DNA from: an uncultured Oscillospiraceae bacterium | Lineage (GTDB): Bacteria; Bacillota; Clostridia; Oscillospirales; Oscillospiraceae | Assembly (NCBI GenBank): GCA_934668605.1 | Contig: CAKUNY010000136.1 | Span: 1 to 5,539, forward strand | Length of the DNA: 5,539 nt | Direction of reading: 5' to 3' | Shown: positions 1-5,539 of the stretch, in pieces | How positions within the stretch are numbered: position 1 is the first letter of the stretch | Layout of the letters: every line of letters begins with the position of its first letter | Notes under the pieces: model-generated | Told to the model about the DNA's origin: nothing | The model's input: only the letters and a program-made list of their open reading frames with translations | The model's database searches: none | Program-made: the position numbers and the translations under genes

Positions 1-658
1 GCGTGATGGACTGGCGGATCCACCATGTGGCGTAGGTTGAGAATTTATAGCCCTTCGTGTAGTCGAACTTCTCGACTGCCTTCATAAGCCCGAGGTTTCC
101 CTCCTGAATGAGATCCAGAAGCTGCATGCCGCGGCCGACATAGCGCTTGGCGATCGAAACGACCAGGCGAAGGTTTGCCTCCGACATGCGCTTACGCGCC
201 GCGTCGCGCTCCTTTTCGTCGCCCTCGACCATCTTTTTTGCGACCTCAAGCTCTTCCTCCGGCGTCAGCAGCTTGATCTTGCCGATCTCCTTGAGATACA
301 TCCGGATGGGGTCGTCGAGCTTGACGTTCGAGTCGTCGATCTCCTCGATATTTTCATTGGAAACGTCGATGCCCTCGTCCTCGATGGCCTGCATTTCGCT
401 GAGCGTCGGGTTATCGAGCTCGGCGGTTCCGATGAGGTCAAGCACGTCCGAGACGTCGATCTCCACGCCCGCCGCTTCCAGAACGTCATAGAATTTTTCG
501 GTCTGCTCCTCGGTCGCGTCCACGGCGTCGAGCGTCTCGACCAGCTTCTTGGACGCTACCTTCCCCGTCTTTTTCGACTCCTCGAGCAGCGCTTGCAATT
601 TCGCGCGGTTTTCTTCGGTCAGATCCATTTTGCTCAGCAATTCCAGTTCCTTTGTCAT
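1..658 (-). CDS. rpoD: RNA polymerase primary sigma factor RpoD/SigA, N-terminal part (cut by window edge)
   Basis: Housekeeping sigma-70 factor, which directs core RNA polymerase to most promoters. 219 residues are visible; the gene runs off the left edge, so regions 3 and 4 are missing (the family is usually about 360-400 residues in Firmicutes). Residues 1-95 form an acidic, helical region 1.1-like domain. Region 1.2 begins at [12 protein letters not shown] (115-126) and continues through LLTPEEE. Region 2 follows: [20 protein letters not shown] (160-179), the core-binding [20 protein letters not shown] (180-199), and the aromatic promoter-melting segment [16 protein letters not shown] (204-219). 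The start is the ATG at 656-658, preceded by GGAGG at 666-670 with a 7-base spacer; no comparable site precedes the next in-frame ATG (residue 11). It starts 3 bases after the dnaG stop, so translational coupling is likely. Identity is certain. The serine in RQSIT, where alanine is usual, is a minor variant. Confidence 0.97.
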   Translation of the reverse strand, partial: MTKELELLSKMDLTEENRAKLQALLEESKKTGKVASKKLVETLDAVDATEEQTEKFYDVLEAAGVEIDVSDVLDLIGTAELDNPTLSEMQAIEDEGIDVSNENIEEIDDSNVKLDDPIRMYLKEIGKIKLLTPEEELEVAKKMVEGDEKERDAARKRMSEANLRLVVSIAKRYVGRGMQLLDLIQEGNLGLMKAVEKFDYTKGYKFSTYATWWIRQSIT

Positions 659-661
659 CGT

Positions 662-2401
662 CTAACCTCCGTGTTCCATTCGTTTTTTCCTCTGCGCCAG
701 CTGAAGCAGTCCCTCAGGACCCGACAGTCTGGCGTTTGCGTACTCCTCGGTGATGATGCGGATATAATCCTTCAGCGCCTGTTCAGAGAGCGTTGTGTCG
801 CGCCGCTGCGCGACCTGCGACAGGTGTGACATCTCCTGCGGGGTAAATTCCTCGCCGAGGTTTGAAAGCCCCACAGCCTGTCCCTGCGCGTGCTGCCGCT
901 GCAAAGCTGCAAACGCGCGCCCCAGAAGGGGTGATGAAAACTGCTCGGGCGTTACGCCAATATCCCGCAAAAGCTCCGGTTCTTTCAGCACCTGCCGCAA
1001 AAGCCCTTCCTCCGCCATCGCCGAGCGCACATTGTCGTACCGGATGCCCTGAATCTGCGGCGAGAGCTGGCGCGCGGGGGACAGATCCTGCGCAAGCTGC
1101 TTTTTTTCCTCCTGCCGGCGGCGCTTTTTGTAGGCCTTGTCGACCTCTACTTTCATCGCCTGCGTCGTAATTCCTGCCGCTTCGGCGGCTCTCGCGCCGT
1201 AGACCTCGCGCTGCACGGCGCTGGGGAAGGTTGAGACAAGCTCCGCCGCCTGCTGCAAAAACTGCACGCGCTGCTCGTCCTGCGTGAGATCAAATTTTCG
1301 TTTCAGGCTCTCAAGCCGGTATTCCGCCTGATTCTCCGATTGATCAAGTAAGAGCGAGAACCGGTCTGCGCCGTATTTTTTCAGGAGCTCATCGGGGTCC
1401 TTTGCCCCCTGCATCCGGAGAACCTTCACCTGAATGCCCGTCTTTTCCAGCATCGGGATGGCGCGCCGGGTCGCGTTCTGCCCGGCCTCGTCGCCGTCGT
1501 AGGTGAGCACCACCTGATCGGTGTACTTGGCCAGAATGTTCGCGTGCTCCTCGGTGAGCGAGGTGCCGAGCGACGCGACCGCGCAGTCGAAGCCATACTG
1601 GTGAAGCGAAATCGCGTCCATGTAGCCTTCCGTGAGGATGATCCTGCCCTGCTTGCTCTTTTTTGCAATGTTGAGCGCGAAAAGATTCTTTCGTTTATTG
1701 AAGATCAGCGTCTCCGGCGAGTTTAAATACTTCGGCGTGGAATCGTCCATCACGCGCCCGCCGAAGCCGATGATATTGCCCCGGATGTCGATGATCGGGA
1801 ACATGAGCCGGTTGCGGAACCGGTCATACATGCCGCCGTTTTTGCCCGAAACGGCAAGACCCGCCTCCAGAATTTCTTCTCTCGAGTATCCCTTCTGCGT
1901 CATCGCATCTAACAGCGACGACCACTCGTTGGGCGAAAACCCGAGCCCGAACCGCGTCACGGTGGCCTTACTCAGCCCGCGCTTTATGATATACGCCCGT
2001 GCCTGCTCGCCGCAGGGCTCCAAAAGCTTCTGATGGAAAAACCGCGCCGCGTCTTTACAGAGCGCCCACAGCCGCTCCTGCTTCTGATACTGCGACTGAT
2101 ACGCCTCATCCTCCGGCACTTCCAGTCCTGCCCGCTTGGCGAGAAACCGCACCGCGTCGGGGTAGCTCAGCGACTCGATCTCCATGATGAAGTTGACCGC
2201 GCCGCCGCCTTTATGGCAGCCGAAGCAGTAGTAAATCCCCTTGTCCGGCGCAACGGAAAAAGACGGCGTTTTCTCCGAGTGAAACGGGCACAGGCCAAAG
2301 AGGTTCGAGCCCTTCCGCGTCAGCGTCACATACTGCCCCACCACGTCCTCGATCGGGTTTCTGTTATTCAGTTCGTCCAGAAACGCAGGCGGAAACGGCA
2401 T
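662..2401 (-). CDS. dnaG: DNA primase DnaG
   Basis: Makes the RNA primers for lagging-strand synthesis at the replication fork, working with the replicative helicase. 579 residues, close to the usual ~600. Domains in order: a CHC2 zinc-binding domain with ligands C38, H41, C59 and C62 (CPFH ... CFGC); the catalytic core N-terminal part with RNRLMFPI (196-203) and KYLNSPET (224-231); the Toprim domain with EGYMD (258-262, acidic catalytic E258) and DGDEAG (302-307, metal-binding D302 and D304); DPDELL (335-340); then a charged linker (about 424-435) and a C-terminal helicase-binding region (about 450-579), which is less conserved, as in the family. The ATG start is supported by GGGAGG at 2407-2412 with a 5-base spacer. 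It lies 15 bases downstream of dgt and 3 bases upstream of rpoD in the same direction, so co-transcription is expected. All key residues are present, with no frameshift. Confidence 0.98.
   Translation of the reverse strand: MPFPPAFLDELNNRNPIEDVVGQYVTLTRKGSNLFGLCPFHSEKTPSFSVAPDKGIYYCFGCHKGGGAVNFIMEIESLSYPDAVRFLAKRAGLEVPEDEAYQSQYQKQERLWALCKDAARFFHQKLLEPCGEQARAYIIKRGLSKATVTRFGLGFSPNEWSSLLDAMTQKGYSREEILEAGLAVSGKNGGMYDRFRNRLMFPIIDIRGNIIGFGGRVMDDSTPKYLNSPETLIFNKRKNLFALNIAKKSKQGRIILTEGYMDAISLHQYGFDCAVASLGTSLTEEHANILAKYTDQVVLTYDGDEAGQNATRRAIPMLEKTGIQVKVLRMQGAKDPDELLKKYGADRFSLLLDQSENQAEYRLESLKRKFDLTQDEQRVQFLQQAAELVSTFPSAVQREVYGARAAEAAGITTQAMKVEVDKAYKKRRRQEEKKQLAQDLSPARQLSPQIQGIRYDNVRSAMAEEGLLRQVLKEPELLRDIGVTPEQFSSPLLGRAFAALQRQHAQGQAVGLSNLGEEFTPQEMSHLSQVAQRRDTTLSEQALKDYIRIITEEYANARLSGPEGLLQLAQRKKRMEHGG
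666..670 (-). promoter_or_regulatory. rpoD ribosome binding site inside the end of dnaG
   Basis: GGAGG is formed by the last two glycine codons of dnaG (GGA GGT), just before the TAG stop. The spacer to the rpoD ATG is 7 bases. As with hflX-yigZ, this implies coupling of rpoD translation to dnaG. Confidence 0.83.
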
Positions 2402-2406
2402 GTGTG

Positions 2407-2412
2407 CCTCCC
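2407..2412 (-). promoter_or_regulatory. dnaG ribosome binding site
   Basis: GGGAGG lies in the 15-base gap between the dgt stop (TGA) and the dnaG ATG, with a 5-base spacer. It confirms the ATG at 2399-2401 as the start. Confidence 0.8.
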
Positions 2413-2416
2413 TTCC

Positions 2417-3421
2417 TCATCGCACCTGCCAGGCGGTGGGGATGAAAATTTCAGAATATTTGTAGATCGCGTATTTATCGGTCATGCCGGCAATGTAATC
2501 GCAGATCGTCCGGCTGATGCCGTCAAAGTCCAGCTGCGGAATAAAATCCGCCGGTAATTTTTCGGGATGCGTATAGTAGTAGTCAAAGAGCCTTCGCATG
2601 ATCTCCTTCGCCTTGGACTCCTCGCCCTTGGCGACCGGATTGGTGTAGACTCTTTCAAACATGAAAGCGCGCAGCGCGTCCATCGCGTCGGCGACCTCCT
2701 GATGCATGGACAAAACGCCGGTGTTCTGCGTGTTTGAGATCATGTCTTCGACTAAGGTATTGATGCGCGCCGAGTGCGATGCGCCCAGAACGTCCGCGAT
2801 ATCTCTCGGGATGTCGCTTTCAGACAATATTCCGGCGCGGATCGCGTCGTCGATGTCGTGGTTGATGTAAGCGATGCGGTCGGACGTGCGCACGACCTGC
2901 CCCTCGAGCGTCTCGGGAATTCTTGGCCCCGTGTGCCCGAGGATCGCCATGCGCACCTCGTAGGTGAGGTTCAGCCCATCTCCGTCGCGCTCGAGTTTAT
3001 CCACCACGCGAAGCGACTGCTCGTTGTGATGAAACGGCGTTCCCATCATGTCGGAAAGTGCCGCCTCTCCCGCGTGGCCAAACGGCGTATGCCCCAGATC
3101 GTGCCCGTAGGCAGCGGCCTCGGCAAGATCTTCATTCAGCCGCAGCGCGCGGCAGATGGTTCTTGCGATCCGGCTGACCTCCAGCGTGTGGGTCATGCGC
3201 GTGCGGTAGTGGTCGCCCTCCGGCGAGAGAAACACCTGCGTCTTGTGCATGAGACGGCGGAAGGACTTGCTGTGGACGATCCGGTCGGCGTCGCGCTGGT
3301 AGCATGTGCGCACCTCGTTTTCCTCCGCCGGATAGAGCCTGCCCTTTGTCTCGGCCGCCTTCTGCGCGTTCGGCGCGAGAAGCATATATTCCTGCTGTTC
3401 GAGTCGTTCGCGGATGGTCAT
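2417..3421 (-). CDS. dgt: HD-domain deoxyguanosinetriphosphate triphosphohydrolase (dGTPase family)
   Basis: Predicted to hydrolyse dGTP, or dNTPs more broadly, to the deoxynucleoside and triphosphate, thereby trimming the dNTP pool. 334 residues, the length of the short dGTPase-like subgroup. Family signatures in order: RDADRIVHSKSFRRLMHKTQVF-type segment (43-64); RTRMTHTLEVS (73-83) with metal ligand H78; HDLGHTPFGHAGE (107-119) with ligands H107 and D108 and catalytic-type H111; and D181 in RTSDRIAYINHDIDDA (178-193), the last HD-domain aspartate. A C-terminal helical part ends at 334. The ATG at 3419-3421 is chosen over an in-frame ATG 30 bases upstream because AAGGAG lies at 3429-3434 with a 7-base spacer, while the upstream ATG has no ribosome binding site. 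The dgt-dnaG-rpoD order is common in Clostridia and supports the call. Substrate range cannot be read from sequence; several short family members act on more than dGTP. Confidence 0.93.
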   Translation of the reverse strand: MTIRERLEQQEYMLLAPNAQKAAETKGRLYPAEENEVRTCYQRDADRIVHSKSFRRLMHKTQVFLSPEGDHYRTRMTHTLEVSRIARTICRALRLNEDLAEAAAYGHDLGHTPFGHAGEAALSDMMGTPFHHNEQSLRVVDKLERDGDGLNLTYEVRMAILGHTGPRIPETLEGQVVRTSDRIAYINHDIDDAIRAGILSESDIPRDIADVLGASHSARINTLVEDMISNTQNTGVLSMHQEVADAMDALRAFMFERVYTNPVAKGEESKAKEIMRRLFDYYYTHPEKLPADFIPQLDFDGISRTICDYIAGMTDKYAIYKYSEIFIPTAWQVR

Positions 3422-3428
3422 ACGCTCA

Positions 3429-3434
3429 CTCCTT
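3429..3434 (-). promoter_or_regulatory. Ribosome binding site that fixes the dgt start
   Basis: AAGGAG with a 7-base spacer to the ATG at 3419-3421. An in-frame ATG at 3449-3451 would add 10 residues (MLLYKRRSER) translated from this very site, and it has only a T- and C-rich stretch before it. The shorter start is therefore preferred. Confidence 0.82.
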
Positions 3435-3490
3435 CGTTTATACAATAGCATGGAAAAATGTCGAAACTTTGAATTTTCTGTATGTTTTGT

Positions 3491-4108
3491 TTAACCGGCG
3501 CAGAAAATCTCTTCCAGAAGCGACGGCGCGACACTCCCGCTGGAGGCCTCCCGCAGCGCCGTCCGGAGCCGTTCGTCCGCGCCCTCCGGGATACGGTAGG
3601 TGATGAGAATATCCGCGCCATACTGCGCGTCTTCCACAACGCCCTCCTGCGCCGCGATGAGAAGTTTCGCCCGCTCAAAAAGCGCGTAGGGCACGGTGAT
3701 TTGCTGCCGGAGCCACGGCTGCATTTTAGAAACCCCCGCCGCGTCCAGCGCGTCCTTCGCCGCCTTCGTGTACGCCCGGCAAAGCCCGCCCGCGCCAAGA
3801 AGAATGCCTCCAAAATAGCGCGTCACGACGCACATCACGTCCACCAGCCCTTCGCGCTCAAACACGTTCAGCATCGGCTGACCGGCCGTGCCCTGCGGCT
3901 CTCCGTCGTCGCTGTAGCGCTTCTGGCCGCTTTTTAAAATGTAGCACCAGCAGTTGTGCCGCGCGTCATAATGCTGCTTGCGCACGCGCTCTAAAATCCC
4001 CCTGGCCTCCTGCTCGGTCGTGACCGGATACACGCCGCCTAAAAAGCGTGACTTTTTTTCGATATATTCCGCCTGCCCCACGCCGCGGGGCACCAGATAG
4101 TCTTCCAT
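3491..4108 (-). CDS. yigZ: YigZ/IMPACT family protein (UPF0029 N-terminal and DUF1949 C-terminal domains)
   Basis: Member of the conserved YigZ/YvyE family, related to eukaryotic IMPACT/Yih1. Its biochemical role in bacteria is not settled, so no reaction is assigned. 205 residues, the usual family length. The N-terminal UPF0029 domain shows KKSRF (18-22), DARHNCWCYIL (48-58), SDDGEPQGTAGQPML (66-80) and the signature VVTRYFGGILLGAGGLCRAY (94-113). The C-terminal part (about 137-197) fits the ferredoxin-like DUF1949 domain. No signal peptide or membrane segment is visible, so it is cytoplasmic. It starts 3 bases after the hflX stop, with AAAGGAG (4115-4121, 6-base spacer) lying across the final hflX codons, so it is very likely co-transcribed and translationally coupled with hflX. 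Its stop (TAA) is 69 bases before dgt, with no terminator between. The family call is firm; the function is open. Confidence 0.94.
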   Translation of the reverse strand: MEDYLVPRGVGQAEYIEKKSRFLGGVYPVTTEQEARGILERVRKQHYDARHNCWCYILKSGQKRYSDDGEPQGTAGQPMLNVFEREGLVDVMCVVTRYFGGILLGAGGLCRAYTKAAKDALDAAGVSKMQPWLRQQITVPYALFERAKLLIAAQEGVVEDAQYGADILITYRIPEGADERLRTALREASSGSVAPSLLEEIFCAG

Positions 4109-4111
4109 CCG

Positions 4112-5371
4112 TTACTCCTTTCGGTACGCGGATAATTTGCCGAAAAGCACCTCGTCGACAATTGCCTCGACCTCGATGCCCTCGCCCTGATACTCGACCC
4201 GCAGCACCTTCGCGTTCTGATGCAGCGTGTCCAGAAAGCCCGCCATCGAATACGGCAGCAGAAACACGGCTTGATGCAGCCCCTTGCCGAGCTCCTGCTC
4301 GATCGTTTTGAGAAGCTCGTCCACTCCCGCGCCCGTTTTCGCCGAAATGCAGACGCTTCCCGTCTCGCGCGGCAGATCGTCCTCCGGGAGTAAATCGCAC
4401 TTGTTATAGCACCGGATGACCGGCACGCCGGGCTTGGCCAGCTGCTCAATCAGCCGCTCCACGACCGCCATGTGCTCCTGCCGCTCGGGGTCGGACGCGT
4501 CAATGACATGCAGCAAAACGTCCGCGTACTCGAGCTCTTCCAATGTTGCCTTGAACGCCTCCACCAGATGGTGCGGAAGCTTCGCGATAAACCCGACCGT
4601 ATCGGACAGCAGCACCTGACAGGTATCGGACACCGTCAGCTGCCGGGTCGTCGTGTCGAGGGTGTCAAAAAGTCGGTTGTTTGCCGGAATATCCGCGCCC
4701 GTGAGCGCGTTTAAGATCGTCGACTTGCCCGCGTTCGTGTAGCCGACCAGCGCCACGACCGGGACATTATTTTTCATCCGCTGCCTGCGCTGCACGCCGC
4801 GCACCTGCCGCACTTCCAAAAGCTCCTGCCGGAGCTTCGCCACGCGCGAGCGGATGTGCCGCTTGTCGGTTTCGAGCTGCGTTTCGCCCGGGCCTCTCGT
4901 GCCGATGCCGCCGCCCAGGCGTCCCATCGTCTCGTTCCAGACGGTAAGGCGCGGCAGATAATACTGATACTGCGCAAGCTCGACCTGAAGCTTTCCCTCG
5001 CGGGTCTTGGCTCGCTGCGCAAAAATATCGAGAATCAGCGCGCTTCGGTCTAACACCGACGCGCCCGTCAGGCTCTCAAGCGCCTTGATCTGAGACGGCG
5101 TGAGGTCGTTGTCAAAGATCACGAGCTTCGCGCCGGTTTCCTTGACCAGATCGCGAATTTCCTCCGCCTTGCCCTGCCCGACGAAGCTGTGCGGGTCGGG
5201 TGTCGGACGCGACTGCAGGACCTTTCCGACGCACTCGCCGCCCGCCGTCTCCAAAAGCGCCTGCAATTCCGCAAGCGAGGTTTCGCTCGCCGTTTCCTCT
5301 TTTGTAAAGCAAGCGGCGTCCAGCCCCGCTAAGACTGCCTTTTCGCCCGCCGCCTGTCTGGTTTGTTCCAT
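4112..5371 (-). CDS. hflX: Ribosome-associated GTPase HflX
   Basis: GTPase of the Obg-HflX superfamily that binds the 50S subunit. In studied bacteria it splits stalled or stressed (for example heat-stressed) 70S ribosomes. 419 residues, typical length. The HflX N-terminal domain includes DPHSFVGQGKAEEI (59-72), DNDLTPSQI (87-95) and the family hallmark GGGIGTRGPGETQLETDKR (153-171) in a helical linker. The G domain has Walker A GYTNAGKST (210-218), a switch I region FDTLDTTTRQL (235-245), G3 DTVGFI (257-262), G4 NKCD (323-326) and G5 SAKTG (343-347). A short C-terminal domain follows. The ATG at 5369-5371 is preferred because AAAGGAGG (5376-5383) sits 4 bases upstream. A longer form with 14 extra residues, starting at 5413, would be translated through that ribosome binding site and has none of its own. 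It lies downstream of the rpmE terminator and upstream of yigZ. All GTPase motifs are intact. Confidence 0.97.
   Translation of the reverse strand: MEQTRQAAGEKAVLAGLDAACFTKEETASETSLAELQALLETAGGECVGKVLQSRPTPDPHSFVGQGKAEEIRDLVKETGAKLVIFDNDLTPSQIKALESLTGASVLDRSALILDIFAQRAKTREGKLQVELAQYQYYLPRLTVWNETMGRLGGGIGTRGPGETQLETDKRHIRSRVAKLRQELLEVRQVRGVQRRQRMKNNVPVVALVGYTNAGKSTILNALTGADIPANNRLFDTLDTTTRQLTVSDTCQVLLSDTVGFIAKLPHHLVEAFKATLEELEYADVLLHVIDASDPERQEHMAVVERLIEQLAKPGVPVIRCYNKCDLLPEDDLPRETGSVCISAKTGAGVDELLKTIEQELGKGLHQAVFLLPYSMAGFLDTLHQNAKVLRVEYQGEGIEVEAIVDEVLFGKLSAYRKE
4115..4121 (-). promoter_or_regulatory. yigZ ribosome binding site inside the end of hflX
   Basis: AAAGGAG overlaps the last three sense codons of hflX (encoding R-K-E), directly before its TAA stop. 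The spacer to the yigZ ATG is 6 bases. Ribosomes finishing hflX would clear or occupy this site, the usual arrangement for translational coupling. Confidence 0.85.
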
Positions 5372-5375
5372 AAAG

Positions 5376-5383
5376 CCTCCTTT
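5376..5383 (-). promoter_or_regulatory. Ribosome binding site that fixes the hflX start
   Basis: AAAGGAGG, an almost perfect complement to the 16S rRNA tail, lies 4 bases before the ATG at 5369-5371. The spacer is slightly short, but no other candidate start has a comparable site. This decides against the in-frame ATG at 5413, which would place this motif inside the coding region. Confidence 0.85.
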
Positions 5384-5427
5384 GGGGAACTTCCGCATTT
5401 GCAATTGCGACAAGTTTCGCAGATATG

Positions 5428-5460
5428 AAAAAAGCCCGCACCAATACGCTGGTGCGGACT
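5428..5460 (-). terminator. Rho-independent terminator after rpmE
   Basis: On the minus strand an 8-bp stem CCGCACCA / TGGTGCGG (5450-5457 pairing with 5436-5443) encloses a 6-base loop (5444-5449). It is extended by two more pairs across one mismatch and followed at once by six Us (5428-5433). It begins 7 bases after the rpmE stop and lies before hflX. This is a textbook intrinsic terminator in both position and shape. The plus-strand reading has only a weak T-run, so it is not bidirectional. Confidence 0.93.
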
Positions 5461-5466
5461 TGCTTC

Positions 5467-5539
5467 TTACTTCAGGCCGTATTTCTTGTTGAAACGGTCG
5501 ACACGTCCACCGGTGTCAACAAGCTTCTGCTTGCCGGTG
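5467..5539 (-). CDS. rpmE: Large ribosomal subunit protein bL31, C-terminal end (cut by window edge)
   Basis: Only the last 23 residues and the TAA stop (5467-5469) are in the window; the 5' part lies beyond the right edge. The visible peptide TGKQKLVDTGGRVDRFNKKYG-LK matches the conserved C-terminus of bacterial L31, in particular GRVDRFNKKYGLK, which I recognise from Firmicutes L31. The zinc-binding cysteines that separate the C+ and C- forms would lie upstream and cannot be judged here. L31 is a small protein at the subunit interface of the 70S ribosome. A terminator starts 7 bases after the stop, so this gene ends its own transcription unit and is not obviously in one operon with hflX. 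Confidence 0.93.
   Translation of the reverse strand, partial: TGKQKLVDTGGRVDRFNKKYGLK

Noticed and set aside
147..491. Serine-rich 114-codon plus-strand open frame
   Set aside because: Its serine richness is the antisense image of the acidic, GAC/GAG-rich coding sequence of the RpoD N-terminus (GAC, GAG, GAT read backwards give serine, leucine and isoleucine codons).
763..768. Perfect TATAAT hexamer on the plus strand
   Set aside because: It is the reverse of codons for DYIRII in dnaG, faces away from every gene, and has no -35 element at the proper distance.
2033..2557. 174-codon plus-strand open frame across the dnaG-dgt junction
   Set aside because: Spans the start of dnaG and the end of dgt in antisense; Arg/Leu/His-rich translation without a family motif. 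It is a shadow.
2774..3448. 224-codon open frame on the plus strand opposite dgt
   Set aside because: It lies entirely across a well-supported minus-strand gene, has a low-complexity Val/Arg/His-rich translation with no recognisable motif, and has no ribosome binding site. Long antisense open frames are expected in GC-rich genes.
3422..3451. 10-residue N-terminal extension of Dgt (MLLYKRRSER)
   Set aside because: The KRRS-E stretch is the translated Shine-Dalgarno region (CGAAGGAGTGAG); the upstream ATG has no binding site of its own.
3418..3813. Arg-rich 131-codon minus-strand frame overlapping yigZ and the dgt start
   Set aside because: Out-of-frame shadow of yigZ. Its composition is Arg/Ser-rich with no motif, and it conflicts with the clearly conserved YigZ and Dgt frames.
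5372..5413. 14-residue N-terminal extension of HflX (MSQLQMRKFPKGGF)
   Set aside because: Translation from the upstream ATG would read through the strong AAAGGAGG site; there is no ribosome binding site before it, and the extension has no family similarity that I recognise.
1..5539. Possible mobile element, CRISPR array, tRNA/rRNA, riboswitch or novel defence system
   Set aside because: No transposase, integrase, direct-repeat array, tRNA cloverleaf or conserved RNA element was seen, and every base is accounted for by core genes or gaps shorter than 100 bases.

Overview
This window is an ordinary, densely packed stretch of bacterial core chromosome in which every real gene lies on the minus strand. 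The genes point to a GC-rich member of the Clostridia. The best lineage guess is an Oscillospiraceae/Ruminococcaceae-type gut bacterium, but that is inference from base composition, gene order (dgt-dnaG-rpoD without rpsU), strong AAGGAGG-type ribosome binding sites and the L31 C-terminus. No species is claimed.

In the direction of transcription (right to left), the layout is as follows. (1) The C-terminal end of ribosomal protein L31 (rpmE), cut by the right edge, is closed by a clear intrinsic terminator. (2) After a gap of about 57 bases comes hflX, a ribosome-associated GTPase. (3) A YigZ/IMPACT-family gene starts 3 bases after the hflX stop, with its ribosome binding site inside the last hflX codons. 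(4) After a 69-base gap comes dgt, an HD-domain dNTP triphosphohydrolase. (5) dnaG (primase) follows 15 bases after dgt. (6) rpoD (housekeeping sigma factor) follows 3 bases after dnaG, again with its ribosome binding site inside the upstream gene, and is cut by the left edge after 219 codons.

Two functional themes can be read. rpmE, hflX and yigZ relate to the ribosome; HflX splits stalled or stressed ribosomes, while the YigZ link to translation is only by analogy with eukaryotic IMPACT. dgt, dnaG and rpoD form a clostridial version of the macromolecular synthesis operon, linking dNTP pool control, replication priming and transcription initiation. The lack of any terminator between hflX and the left edge means all five could be one transcript, with the 69-base gap before dgt as the only plausible place for a second promoter.

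I found no mobile element, CRISPR array, tRNA or rRNA, toxin-antitoxin pair, phage gene or novel system. The many long open frames on the plus strand are shadows of the GC-rich minus-strand genes. No gene-free stretch exceeds 100 bases.
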